Below are positions 1-11,909 of a stretch of 64,000 nucleotides of DNA, piece after piece. Where the stretch lies: the NCBI GenBank assembly GCA_018894105.1, contig CM032120.1, positions 25,442,710 to 25,506,709 of the forward strand, given 5' to 3'. The translations under genes were made by a program, and so were the position numbers. The stretch's first letter is position 1. The number at the start of each line of letters is the position of its first letter. The notes beneath the pieces are model-generated. The model worked only from the letters and a program-made list of their open reading frames with translations. It was not told the DNA's origin and made no database searches. The stretch is from Jacaranda mimosifolia. Taxonomy: Eukaryota; Streptophyta; Magnoliopsida; Lamiales; Bignoniaceae.

Positions 1-48
1 CTTCCAGGCTAACAATGCGGGTTTGATTCCCATTGTCCACTTATTATC
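1..48 (+). repeat. tRNA-like B-box segment, possible edge of a SINE
   Basis: Bases 19-31 (GGGTTTGATTCCC) resemble the pol III B box and T-arm of a tRNA (consensus GGTTCGANTCC). Only part of the T-stem can pair, and the 5' half of any tRNA would lie outside the window. A tRNA-derived SINE cut by the left edge is the most likely reading; a tRNA pseudogene or chance is possible. Confidence 0.25.
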
Positions 49-1144
49 TTTTTTCTAAATATTGTATTATATTAAAATTTTATTCTAAGATAAGAGCATT
101 CATTTGTAAAATATGTGAAAAATGTCCATTATACTTGAATTTTTTTTTAATGGAATGTTAGTTGAATGAATTTTTTAAGTTGAAAAATATATTAATAATT
201 TTAATAATCTTGTCAAGAATATTTCAATATGTTGCATATATACATAAGCCTTGTAGACAGAGATTTTAAATAATTCTTTAATAGACACTAAAATATTCTC
301 TAAAATTATCTTGAGAATATTCTTTAAAAGAGCTTAGTTTTTTTATCACAGTTGGAATAAAATTATCTTGATCTTTCATTTTCAAAAGGTAGAGGTATAA
401 ATAAGTAGCAGAACCTATTGTTTGCCAGCCCAAAGATTCAATATCATACTAATACTTTTCATTCTCCCAATAACAAATTCCAAAAAACTGTTAATGCAAT
501 AATAAGCATGATATCGGATATGCTTGAAAAATAAGTTGTATTTTATTAAATAATATAGGTAACTTAATATAAAAATTTTCATAAAAAAAAGTAGCGGTAA
601 AAAACCATAGTAGAATGGTACATAATAAGAAAAAATAAAAAAATAATAATTAATTAATTACTAAAAGTTAGTGTATACAATTTTTTTCAATTAAATATAA
701 TGACTAGAAAAATTGATTTTAAAATCTAGCTACTCAATAAAAAGTTCAAAAATAAAAAATATAAAAATTATATTCATCAAAATGTCAATACTCTATTCAG
801 TTGGATGAAATTCTTAAGAACAGAATTTCTCTCAGCGTTGGTCATAAAGAAGCCTCCAAAACCAATCCCCACTGCACATTATTTTGGCAATTCACAAAAA
901 TTTTACACCACTTAATATCACTGAGAATATAAGTGATGCATTGTCTTTTAAACCTAAGATTTTGAATAGAGCTGGAACAAAAAATATTAAAATATTAACA
1001 CCGATAAATTGTTGGCAAAAAGGAATTAAATTGAAAGTGAAGAGAAGTTGAGATGAAAGAATGCGGAATGTAGCAAACAATAATAGAATGATAATTTCAT
1101 ATATCCTCTTGGTACCCACCAAGTGCCAAGTGGATTATATGACA
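49..1144. other. AT-rich intergenic DNA, no gene seen
   Basis: Very AT-rich sequence with short open frames only. No coding similarity, RNA gene or defined repeat boundary was recognised. Confidence 0.6.
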
Positions 1145-1520
1145 TCTATACTATTATATATAGTACACTATAATAGTACATGGTATGAAATCCATAATTA
1201 TGTAATTTTAATTTTAATTGTGTAATTTTGGCCAAATGGTAAAATTTTAAAATTTTGAGTATTTTAATTTAATTAAAAAAATTTATTAGTTGATGATTAT
1301 CTTTAATCAATATGATTGTATTTTATCTCTAATTTTTCTTCATTCGAAATTCAAAATATATTTAATAATATTTTATAATCTTTATTAAAGAGTTAGAAGT
1401 TTAAGAAATGAATAATTATAAATTAACTTATATATAAAAGCTCATTTTACCAAAATCTTTAAATTTTAATTATTTTTAAAATAATATTTTTTAGATATGT
1501 AAAATATTTTTAGATAAAAC

Positions 1521-1572
<52 letters not shown>

Positions 1573-2690
1573 ATTTAACAAATAATTTAATCTAGACAAT
1601 ATTTCAAATACAAAAAGTTATTTCCTGCAACAACTATATATGCTGAACTTTATTTTGATATATATAGTTGACATAATTGAAAATTTTCAAAAGTTTAATA
1701 AATGACTACTTAAATAGCAAATAATATCAATTTTAATTTTTTCAATATATTTAGTTAAATAATTTTATAATACTTTATTTTAATATTTTTGCTAATAATA
1801 ATTCATAAAAAATATTTTTACATGGATTAATGACATTAGATCACAAAAGTTTGATTGAAAGTAAGTATCCATTTAATGTACATATTTATATATTTATAAA
1901 ATAAACTTATATATGAGAAAGTGATATTTTCTCTTGAATTGAATATTAAAAATTTACTTATTATTTCATTCATGTGCATAATATACGTTATTTCATAATT
2001 TTAAAAATAATAAAATAACTACATATATAAATAAATATAAATAAATTTGACTTATTTATATAGAATATTAAGAGGTATTTTAGTTTATAAAAATATATGT
2101 TACAAGCTACGTACTAAATTAGCTATCAAATAATAACCTAATGTAGGTTATTTTCATAGACAAAGTATATAGAGGTTTACATATTTACTCTAACAAAAAA
2201 CACTTAATATTTAAAAATCTCAAACATCAAGAAAATTATAACTATAACTTTCACATCAATAAGAAATCATATAAGAGAACTTTATATTTAAAAAATATAT
2301 ATTTACTTACGTATTACATCAAAATATGTATGTATAAATATATATTTAATTTAAAAAGCATATTTAGCAAAATATTTTGCTCTACTTTTATTTTCTTAAT
2401 CCTTTCATTTATTTTTTCAAAATTTATCACTTTAATAATTTATAAACTTAGAGTTAGCAATTCTTCATATTCCACAACTTATTTAAGCACAAATTATCTT
2501 CAAACATAATATCTATAAATTGAAATATTCTTATTATTTTATTTAATTAGTAATAAATTTTATTTTTTTAAATACTAAAAATAATTATAATTCATTTTTA
2601 ATCACATGAAGTAAAAAAATATATATTATTATAAAATAAATTATTTCAATATTAAAAAAAAATTCATGCATTGCACTAGGCATATGCTAG
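1145..2690 (+). mobile_element. candidate non-autonomous Helitron
   Basis: The right end GCATTGCACTAGGCATATG followed by CTAG resembles a degenerate plant Helitron 3' terminus, in which a short GC-rich hairpin around GCATTGCAC precedes CTAG. The next base is T. The proposed left end TCTATACTATTATATATAG follows an A and resembles common plant Helitron 5' ends (TC followed by TATAT-rich sequence). The inferred target would therefore be an AT dinucleotide. The interior is AT-rich and shows no Rep/helicase coding. The 5' end is the weaker call because similar AT strings are common here. Confidence 0.4.
1521..1572 (+). repeat. compound (TA)n(GA)n microsatellite
   Basis: Ten TA units run directly into about sixteen GA units with one AA interruption. 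It lies inside the candidate Helitron. Confidence 0.9.
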
Positions 2691-3273
2691 TATATTAATA
2701 TATCAAATCTTTCTACTTTATCTCTATTAAGATTGCTTTGCCATTTAAAACTACAAATACTACTCAATTTGAATTTATTTAGATTACAATTGCATAGAGA
2801 CCCTACTTTATAAGTTCTAATAGATATTGGAATGAAGTCTTGCTAGATGTTGATAAAGTGTACTATATATATCTCAAAATATTATACAACATATTTTGTA
2901 ATTGGTATATAGTCAATATATATTTCGAATGTCATTTTAAAATAAATAGTGGGATTTTGGACAAATTAATTCATCGTATTAATTTCTTTTAATAAATTAT
3001 CAAAATTAATAAAAAAATATTTTATACAAAAAAATTAATCAAAATTTTATTAATTGCATAATCTATTTGTATTTTATAAGTAAACTGCGGTTATATTTTA
3101 TTCATTTATACGAGAAATATAGCCTCATTGAATTTTCTATCAAATGACATTTTAAATACTAGCTATCTTGACAAATTTATGAGTGTCATTGTATGCTAAA
3201 ATTTTTATATTAAATCATATAAAATGTTCATTTACTATTTTATATAAACCACAACTTCTTTTAGTAATGTTAG
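2691..3273. other. AT-rich intergenic DNA, no gene seen
   Basis: No coding frame or repeat boundary was recognised before the Copia LTR starts. Confidence 0.6.
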
Positions 3274-3875
3274 TGTTGATTATGCCTTGAAATTTAAGTT
3301 ATAAATGACAAGAAATGAAAGAAACAGTGCAAAACAGACGAGACGGGATATTGGAGCATCCTCGGCGCACATTGGCAGAACACCGCGCACCGCGGCGCGA
3401 GGTTGCAATGCCCAAGCACAAAATCTGGGTAGTGGAGTTCGCAATGCATGCCCAGGTGCGGCATAAACTGGAACCACAAGCCCTGGCGCGGCCTGTTTTG
3501 CTAGAAATTGAGTTATGCACGCTGGGGTGCAAATCTTGTGCGCCCTGGCATGGGCCATTTTGCTATTTTTTTTTCTAGGTTTTTAAACCCCATTTCTTCC
3601 ATATTGATTTAAGGATGAATCCTAGAAATCGATTCTATACTGCTTTAGAGGTTTTATCTCAAAACGGAGTACAGAACGAGGGAGTTGGGTGTTCTCTTGA
3701 GATTTGTGGGACTTAAATTATACTTGGCACTTTGATTTGGAATCAATAAAATTCATATTTTGGTCGAGTGGATTAGACACATCGCCGAACCACGTTAAAT
3801 CTTGTTGTCTTTTCTCATAGAATTACTTTGCTTTTATTTCTCAATTTTACTATTTTGTTTTTTTAGGTTACAACA
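3274..3875 (+). repeat. 5' LTR of the Copia element
   Basis: It begins TGTTGATTATGCC, ends TTACAACA and is followed by a primer-binding site. It contains a GC-rich patch (about 3355-3560) with repeated GCGC/CCTGGCGC-type words, unlike its AT-rich surroundings. The long open frames on both strands there reflect this composition and are not genes. Confidence 0.85.
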
Positions 3876-3878
3876 AAC

Positions 3879-3891
3879 TGGTGTCAAGAGC
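3879..3891 (+). other. primer-binding site (initiator-tRNA-Met type)
   Basis: TGGTGTCAAGAGC lies 3 bp after the 5' LTR and resembles the usual Copia site TGGTATCAGAGC, which pairs with the 3' end of initiator tRNA-Met. Confidence 0.75.
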
Positions 3892-3896
3892 CGGGA

Positions 3897-4740
3897 TTGA
3901 CCAAATGTCAGCCATATATGAAGTACGAGGTAGAGAAATTCAATGAGAACAACGATTTTTTGTCTATGGAAGATGAAGGCGCATGCCCTCAACAAGGTTT
4001 AAAGAGAATGTTAAAGGGCAGAGATTTCTTACCAGGGACTTTATCAGATGAAGAAAATGATGAATTTATGGTGAAAGCTTATGATACTTTGGTGTTATTG
4101 CTGGCAGATAACGTGCTAAGAGAGATCACCACAGAAAGTACACCAGCAGGATTGTGGTCAAAGTTGGAAAGTCTGTATATGACGAAATCCTTCACAAATC
4201 GGCTGTAGTTGAAACAACGGTTATATACATTAAGGATAAACGAAGGTACATCTATTACTCAACATATTGATTATTTCAATAAAGTGATACTAGATCTCGC
4301 TAGTATAGATGTACAAATTGAGGATGAAGATCATGCATTAATTCTTTTGTATTCTCTGCCTAAATTCTTTGAGCATTTGGTTACTACTTTGTTGTATGGG
4401 AGAGATACGATATCAATCAAGGATGTGAAGGCTTCATTGAATTCGAATAAGTTGAGAAAATATGTTCTAGGCAATAATGATAGTGAAAATGGGAAATGAT
4501 TGGTTGCAAATGGGAGACCGAAAGAAAGAAGAAGGAGTAAAGGCCAATCTAAGTCTCAAAGCAAACCTAGAACAAATGATAAATGTTTTAAGTGCGAAGG
4601 AAAGAGGCACTAGAAATGAAATTGTTGAGAACGTGGAAAGGCGAAAGATTCAGGTGAATCTTCTAATCAAAAACGGGATGATGTTGCAGGAATTGTTGAG
4701 GATAAGTCTGATGGTGGGTTTGTTCTCAATGTTACTAAGA
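3897..4740 (+). pseudogene. Copia gag remnant
   Basis: The translation starts with a Copia Gag N-terminus (KYEVEKFN motif), then a frameshift, then the Gag core (LRINEGTSITQHIDYFNKVI). Near 4580-4620 one frame keeps a C-x2-C-x4-H-x4-C zinc knuckle (KCFKCEGKRH...C), interrupted by two stop codons. Stops and frame changes occur at about 3980, 4208 and 4500. In an active element this protein would form the particle that packages the RNA. Confidence 0.75.
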
Positions 4741-5171
4741 GTCTTCTGAGTTTGGAGTGGATTTTAGATAGTAGTTGTTCCTACCATATGTGCCTACGAG
4801 AGGATTGGTTTACCACTTATCAGAAATACAATAGTGGTAAAGTGTTCATAGAAAATGATGCTTCTTGCAAAGTTGTAGGGACTGACACAGTGAGTATTAG
4901 AATGTACGACGGTATTGTGAAGATATCGACTGACGTGCGTTATGTTCCTAATATGAAGAAAATTTTAATTTCACTGGGCATTCTGGATAAAAATGATTGT
5001 AAGTACAAAGCTCGTGATAAAGTTCTGGGGGTTTCCAAAGGTGCTTTGCTAATCATAAAGGGGGACAAGAGGAATGCATATTACAGGGTACTACAGTTTC
5101 TGGTTCTGCAACAGTTCCTTCATCAATCAATGATACTACGAGATTCTAGCATATGCGGCTGGGTCATATGA
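4740..5171 (+). pseudogene. Copia aspartic protease remnant
   Basis: The frame carries WILDSSCSYHMC, the Copia protease active-site block. The usual D-S-G triad reads D-S-S here (Gly to Ser, codon 4773-4775), which should inactivate the enzyme. A GAG-pre-integrase block ([17 protein letters not shown]) follows at about 5160-5220. Confidence 0.75.
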
Positions 5172-6080
5172 GTGAGAGGGGAATGTCAAAATTGAGCAAA
5201 CGAGGTTTGCTTTGTGGAAGGAAGATTGGGAAGCTGGATTTTTGTGAGCATTGTGTTCTTGGCAAGTAGCATAGGGTGAAGTTCAGCACCGCAGTTCATA
5301 GAACCAAAGGCACCTTGGATGATATTCACTTAGATCTTTTCCCTCAAATTTTAGGTATATGCTGACATTCATTGATGATTTCTCATGGAGAATATACGTT
5401 GAAGCATAAGGATGAGGTGTTTGTCAACTTCAAGCAATATAAGACTTTGATCGAGAAGCAGATAGGAAAGGGGATCAAACACTTAAGGACTGACAATGGT
5501 TTGGAGTTCTGCAACAAGGAATTTTAGGAGTAGTGTGATAAGGAAGAGATTGTGAGGCATCGCATAGTTGTATATAAACCACAGCAGAACAGAGTTGCAG
5601 AACGAATGAAAATGAATATTTTAGAGAAAGCTAGATGTATACTCTTTAATGCCGGATTGTCCAAGGATTTTTAGGTTGAAGCTATTAATATTGCTTGCTA
5701 TTTGATGAATAGGTCATCGTTGATTGCTTTGGACTACAAGACACTAATGGAAGTTTGGTCTAGGTATTCTGCTGATTACTCAAATATGAGAATATTTAGG
5801 TGTCCAGCCTAGGCTCATGTCCATAATGGGAAGCTTGAGGCGAAGGCTAGGAAGTGAATATTCCTAGGCCATGTAGATGGAGTCAATGGTTATCATTTGT
5901 AGTGTACTGATGACAAAGGGCTCTAAGGTGATTATCAGCAGGGATGTGATATTAGATGAGTTTGCTATGATAAAGAAGGTGGAGCAAACTGAAAGTAGTC
6001 AACAGGCATCAAGGGGAAAGTGTAGTTTGATATTAACACTCCACAAGTTCAAAGGAGAAATAGAAGGTGGTAGTTGAAGC
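5172..6080 (+). pseudogene. Copia integrase remnant
   Basis: Broken frames give the pre-integrase zinc region, the core (KHLRTDNGLEFCN with the second catalytic Asp; NRVAERMKMNILEKAR with the catalytic Glu) and the C-terminal block (ARK.IFLGHVDGVNGYHL). At least five in-frame stops replace Trp or Gln positions. The linker preceding RT is partly present to about 6240, after which RT should begin but does not. Confidence 0.75.
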
Positions 6081-6388
6081 TGACGAGAGCTCATTATCAC
6101 CGAATCAGCAGCAAGAGACTAATTCATTATAGAACCATCGTTTGGCTTGCGATAGAGAGATGAGGCAAATCAAACCACGCAGTAGTTTGCATATTCAGAT
6201 CTGGTTGCTTATGCTTTGAGTTTGGCAGAGGAGCTTGTGGCAAACAAAGATAAGTTGAGGAAGATTGTTTTGGGAATCAAATTTAAGCATTGCTTGGATT
6301 TGATAAACATTTGCAAAGTTAGATCATGGCCCTTTTGGGGATGGAGACAAAGATGATGGATGGAGAATTTCAAGTCAATGTGGAGAAT

Positions 6389-7068
6389 TATTGATTACGC
6401 CTTGAAATTTAAGCTACATATGGCGAGAAATGAAAAAAGCGATGCAAAACGGTGCAGAATAGATGAGATAGGATGTTGGGGCACGCCCTGACGCGCGTTG
6501 GCAGAATGCTGCATGCCGAAGCGGGAGATTGCAGCACCCAATTGTGAAATCTGGCATGTGGAGTTCTCAATGTGCACCCCAAGCACAAGGATACCGTACA
6601 CGAGTACGGCACAAACTAGAACCGTGAGTCAGGGCGCAAGTTCCGTGTGCCCTGGCGCACGGTGTGCTGGAATGCTGCCCCAGGGCGCAAGTTCCGCGCA
6701 CCTTGGTGGCGTATTTTGTTGAAAACCAAGTTACATAGGCCCATGGGCCATTTTGCTATTTTTTTCTTCATATATTTAAACCCTGTTTCTTCCAGATTGA
6801 TTTAAGGATGAACCCTAAAAATCGATTCTATATTGCTTTAGAGATTTTGTCTCAGAACGGAGTCTAGAACGAGGATATTGGGTGTTCTCATGAGATTTAT
6901 GGGACTTAAATTATACTTGGCACTTTGATTTGGAATCAATAAAATTCATATCTATGTCGGATGGATTAGGTATATTGACGAACCATGTTAAATCTTGTTG
7001 TCTTTTTTCACTGAATTACTTTGCGTTTATTTCTAAATTTTACTATTTGGTCTTTTTTGGTTATAATA
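6389..7068 (+). repeat. 3' LTR of the Copia element
   Basis: It aligns with 3274-3875 along its whole length, with many substitutions. It is longer because its GC-rich patch (about 6480-6720) carries extra copies of a GCGCAAGTTCCG-type unit. The purine-rich GTGGAGAAT just upstream is a probable polypurine tract. Confidence 0.8.
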
Positions 7069-7495
7069 ATTAGTATCTTAAATAAAAAATTGTGATAAAG
7101 TTATATAATTAAGAAAAGAAAAAATTAGAATATCGAGGAAGAGAGATAAATAAAAAAAGGGGGCAATGCCATTAACTTTTAATATAGAATTAATTTTACA
7201 ACACATGAAAAAATATACTAAATTAGATATTAAGGCCCTACCACTTTATAAATACTATAAATATGATGTATCAACATGACACATTTCCCATAAGATAATT
7301 GAGAGTATTGAAGATTTTATTTAGATAAATAGTTAAAGATTCTTTAAACAGATAAAACATTTATGATTAATTTTTTAAATTTAAATATCTAATACGTATT
7401 TTGAGAATTCATATTCTCATGGTGGGTAAAAACTAATTCAAATAATATTTCAAAAAAGAAAAAGTAATCCTTGTTCAAATAATTTTTGCTAATTC
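7069..7495. other. AT-rich spacer, no gene seen
   Basis: AT-rich DNA between the Copia element and the MULE nest. It does not match the left part of the intact MULE copy at 8398, which is why the outer MULE is called left-truncated. Confidence 0.6.
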
Positions 7496-7577
7496 TAACC
7501 AAGCCATGGCCAACCGACTATGGGCTGGCGGGTTGATAGGGAGGGGGCAACAAGAGGGTAGGGGGTGGGGGTTTTCC

Positions 7578-8264
7578 TAGGGATGGCAACGGGGCGGGTC
7601 TGGGGCAGGTTTGGCAGAAATCGGGACTCGTCCCGCATTTCATTTCAGAGACCCAAACCCCGCCCCGCCTTCCCTTTGGCTCCGAACCTGTCGAGTTGGA
7701 TCCGCCTAACCCATTTTCTTTTCTTTTTCTTTTTTTTTCCCATCACTTGAGTGTACAAACTTTGCAACTTTCAAGCCAAGCATTAAATACTAATAATATT
7801 TTATTTTAACTTTAACACAATTTCTTCCATTTTACGTTGTAGAAAATGCATTGACTTACTGGACTGATACATAAATCTTGCCATGAAACAATATATAATA
7901 TGCCTTCTTTTGACATATACAAATTGGCATTATTTCAGCAAAAAGATGAAAAAGATAGTTAGATCATCAAAATTTTGCAACTCACAAGATCATATAAATT
8001 TTGCAACTCACAAAATACAAATATGCAAAATTCATAAATGGATTAGTCCATATATCAAATTTTTATATATATTTAATATAATTAGTATTATATTAGGGTG
8101 AATTCGGTAGGTTCATCTAAACCCGTAACCCACCCCAGACTCAGGCGGGTCTTTAAAATCAAAATCGATACTCGCCCCGAAACCCGTTTATCTCACCCCA
8201 AACCCGCCCTATTCAGGGTGGGTATGGGGGGTCCCTGATTTACCCAAACCCATTGTCATCCCTA
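7578..8264 (+). mobile_element. non-autonomous hAT element (687 bp)
   Basis: The terminal inverted repeats read TAGGGATGGCAACGGG and, inverted at the right end, TAGGGATGACAATGGG. Next to them are the GGGGCGGG-type subterminal repeats common in plant hAT elements. The flanks are an 8-bp target duplication, GGTTTTCC/GGTTTGCC (7 of 8). The uninterrupted equivalent (GGTTTACC, about 9003-9010) exists in the inner MULE and confirms the insertion point. There is no transposase; the interior is AT-rich. Confidence 0.9.
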
Positions 8265-9146
8265 GGTTTGCCTAATTGGGGTGGAGGTAGAGGAGAAATT
8301 GAGTGGGGTAGGTGGGGGTGGGAGAAAAATATAATCTTTTTCTTTTTCTTTTTTAATTTTTATTTATTTATTTTTAACTAATTTATTAAGTGTTAATGGA
8401 AAATTAGCATTTTTGGTCTCATAGTTTAACTGTGTGTGCACTTTTAATTCTTAGATCATGGCATTGAATACTTTTAGTCCAAATTTCAATATTTTTTCCA
8501 CATTTTTGGTCCTTCTTTAATTTTTTTGTTAAAATTTGAATAAAAACAGTTATTTATTTATGAAAAGCCCCTTGAAGTTTTATCTATTTATGAAAAGATT
8601 CATAAAATATACCACTTGACTCTCACTAAAAAAAATTAAAATAAAAGACCACATAAACTCTCTAAAAAATATTTAACATAATATATATATATATATATGA
8701 ATATATATACTTGAATACATAAACACACACATATATATACATACATATTATATAAAGCCTACCTCCACCCCTAACCCCCTACCCAAATTTCGGTGGCCAG
8801 CAATGCCTAGCCATGGCCCACGCTGGCCTGGCTAGGACCGTTGAGCTGAGCCATGGCTAGCCTATCTGTGGACTAAAGGGGTTGGGGATAGGACAATGGT
8901 GGGGAGGAAATAGGGTGGGGGGGCCTAACCAGGCCATGGCCACTTGAATGTGAGTTGGCGGGGTTGTTAGGAGTGGGGCAACAGGAGGATGGAGGGCTGG
9001 AGGGTTTACCTAATTAGGGCGAAGGTGGAGGAGGAATTGGGTGGGGCAGGTGGGGTGGGAGAAAAATATAATCTTTTTCTTTTTTCTTTTTTCTTTTTAT
9101 TTATTTATTTTTAACTAATTTATTAAGTATTAATTTATGTATTATC

Positions 9147-11909
9147 TGTAGCGCCCCATCTTAGGATAGCATCTAAATTGAGGCACTACTCAGTTCAAAC
9201 TTAAATTTCAACCCATATTTCAAACAATAGGCCGATTAGAAATTTTTTCCAAAATTATCAAAGATAGCAGTGAACTTCAACCTAAACAAACCTTAAAAAA
9301 AATACGATTTACATGCCATGACAGATCCCATCATTCATCATTTCATACATATTACAAACCTTAAGTTCAAATCTAACATATCACAATATCTCTAAGTTTA
9401 AAACTCAACATACGAGTGATCCAATACACAGATATAAACACTTGTTCTATTATAAAACATATATACTTCAATCCAAGCCTGAAGTTCATCTTCATCACCT
9501 ATTTCTATATGAGAAAATCAATGAAATATGGAAGGTTAAGTCTAAAGGACTTAATGAGGGATATTCATAATAATAAGTAGTAGGGTTCTGTCTAGGAAGA
9601 ATCAGCTTGATAAATTAATATTAAACAATCAGAACAATAGCATATCAAGAGATTACAGTCAGGATACAGTCAAGCAAAACGAATCAGATTACAGGTAATT
9701 AGGTAAAACAAACTTGCTTAACCAAGGCAATTCAGTAGATCGTAATAGGATATGTACACCAGATGTTTCTTATTCGAGTCAAACTAAATTTACCCAAGCT
9801 TGACGACTGGTACAAACTTACCCAAGCTTGATGGCTGGTACAAACTTACCCAAGCATGACAGCTTGGTACATAACTTACCTAAGCATAATGACTTGGTAC
9901 AAGGTAAAAATGCCGTCAGATAAGCAGATAACAGAATCATAACTGAACGAATAAATAAGTGTGCCGGCAAGGCAACAGTTAATAGTACAGAACAACAGTT
10001 AACAAGACAGTCAGATGGCAGAATAGTTGGATAACAGACAGTCAGATAACAAAACGATCAGATAACAGACAAATAAATAATAGAACGATCAGATAATTGA
10101 CAGAAGTTCTAAGTGATATAAATAACATATAAGAGTTCTAGGTGGCAGAACAGACAGCAATCATAATCAATATCAAGCGATAACCCTCACAACGTTGTAC
10201 ACATTACATAACAAATAACAACCAAGATCTCAAGCAGTTCACAGATTTCAATAAACATGATGCAATATAGTACAGAAACAAGAACCCTAATGGGGGTTTA
10301 TCACAATGACATATAGGTGTATTCAAATGCCAAATTGGCAGAGCCTCATCTCCGTAGCCTCAGAAAATGTAATCCACTATCAGCAATCTACTAGTCAGTG
10401 GGACCCACTTCTTTGTCACTTAACCAAAAGAGTAGGTTCACATTCAAAATCCCCATTCAACTCTAATAATCCTTAATAATTAAAATCTTACTATCAACGA
10501 TTCCAAAATCACTAGTTAATCAATCAACACGATAATGAGGGTTCGATCGACACTATCGATCTGAAATGTGCTAATTAAGCCGATTATTACAGAAATAGTT
10601 ACGGGGTTCGTAGCAATTCCAGTAATGGAATATAATCTAGTCCTTAATTACATAATTATCCTCATAACATTATCCTAAATCAGTAATAACAGACCAATCA
10701 TCATAATTAACCTAATTATCGTCACTTAGGTCTCAAATTCATGAAATCCTCAAATTAGAGTTTAAATCCTTTAATAAACTTAATTAATCCAAATTGGCAT
10801 ATAATATGACATATCCGGGTCCACTAAACTATATAATAATCCATGCATGGGAATATAAATACCAATCATACAACAATTCTTCATTCCTTGACATAATACA
10901 AGACTTATTAGATAAACAATACAATACACATGTATATATATAATCTCATTCCAACTTTTATACCCAAGATCCTATTATTGGAGTTCCAAAATCACAAACT
11001 GAGAACATAGTCACGATTGTCGTGATGAGCTGAACAGATTGTACCAGCTTCGCCGTTGCGCCATCGTCTACTGCCACCGAAATAGGCTAAAACCACCACC
11101 AAAAGCTATCTTTAAGCCCAACTAAGCAAACCCCCCAAGTTAATTTCATCAAACAGCGCCCAATTTAAGGTTAATTGGCCGAAAACCCAACTGGGTCTCA
11201 ACTTACAGTCGTGCGCCACCACGCCCGATTATGCTCTACCGAACACCGATTCGTGAAATAGAAGCCATGAGCTTGTTCACTAAGTTGAACCCGTCAAGAC
11301 TCTCCCTTGGTCCGCCCCACAAGTTGCCAGAACGCTGCGTCGGCCACGTTCTACCCTGGATCAACTACGACCTTGATTTTCTGGCTATGCACCGTCGAGT
11401 TCTGGCTGCATGTGGTACCGAAATGTTCTTCGTGAAGAGATGAAGAGGATGGATGGGTGGGTTTGGCCGTTCGGGGCTTGTCAGAGAAGATCGCCGGTGA
11501 GGGTGGTTGACAGTGCTCGGTGGAGAAGAAGGAAAAAATGAAGAAATTTGGGGGGGAGAGGGAGAAATGCTATATATAAAAATAGTTTTCTAACCTCACA
11601 AATTGACCTCAGAATTTATGCCCAACTTCCAATTGAGTCCTCCCAAGTTTTGACAAACTTCAATTCAATCCCCAGACTTAGTTAGTGCCTTAATTTCATC
11701 CATTTGACCCAAAATAATTCCATGCAAACCCCAAAATTCATAAAATGGGGTCCAATTGAGGCTTCTCAAATTGTGATTCGACCTCAAAACTTTTAATTTC
11801 CAAATAATTAAGTCCTTGTTATTATTTTTCGAGCCCTAAAATCCGACCAACCAATTTCTTAACTTCTAAATCCTTATTTTCTCAAATATCCAATTTTAGG
11901 GGTCTTACA
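9147..11909 (-). mobile_element. solo LTR of a large Ty3/Gypsy-type element
   Basis: A 2763-bp block begins TGTAGCGCCCC and ends GGGGTCTTACA, a short inverted repeat with TG...CA ends. It is flanked by a perfect 5-bp duplication TTATC (9142-9146 and 11910-11914); the empty site is visible at 12820-12840. No polyprotein coding is present. Read on the minus strand, a TATA-like TATATATAGC (about 11567-11580) precedes a pyrimidine-rich leader-like stretch, so the LTR probably lies on the minus strand. Large LTRs with TGTAACRCCCC ends are common in plant Gypsy chromoviruses; that lineage is inference. Confidence 0.75.
9785..9905 (+). repeat. short tandem repeats inside the solo LTR
   Basis: Four imperfect copies of an approximately 30-bp unit, ACTTACCCAAGCTTGACGA plus CTGGTACAA, run head to tail. 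The adjacent stretch to about 10,100 repeats CAGATAACAGA-type words. Such arrays are frequent in long plant LTRs. Confidence 0.7.

Larger units (their letters stand above)
3274..7068 (+). mobile_element. Ty1/Copia retrotransposon lacking RT and RNase H (non-autonomous)
   Basis: Two related direct repeats (3274-3875 and 6389-7068) flank about 2.5 kb of decayed gag-protease-integrase coding. The LTR ends form a short inverted repeat (TGTTG...CAACA in the 5' copy, decayed to TATTG...TAATA in the 3' copy). A likely 5-bp target duplication, GTTAG/ATTAG (4 of 5), flanks the element. The reading frame passes from the integrase C-terminal region and linker (near 6200) directly to a C-terminal tail like that of Copia polyproteins (KFKHCLDLINIC, near 6280), so the roughly 2-kb RT/RNase H segment is missing. 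Many stops and frameshifts show it is old. Confidence 0.85.

Noticed and set aside
3280..3578. Overlapping open frames of 60-92 codons on both strands
   Set aside because: They lie in the GC-rich patch of the Copia 5' LTR; similar frames recur in the 3' LTR (6395-6722). They are a composition effect without domains.
11231..11443. 70-codon plus-strand frame
   Set aside because: It is inside the solo LTR and antisense to its likely leader; no domain or codon bias supports it.
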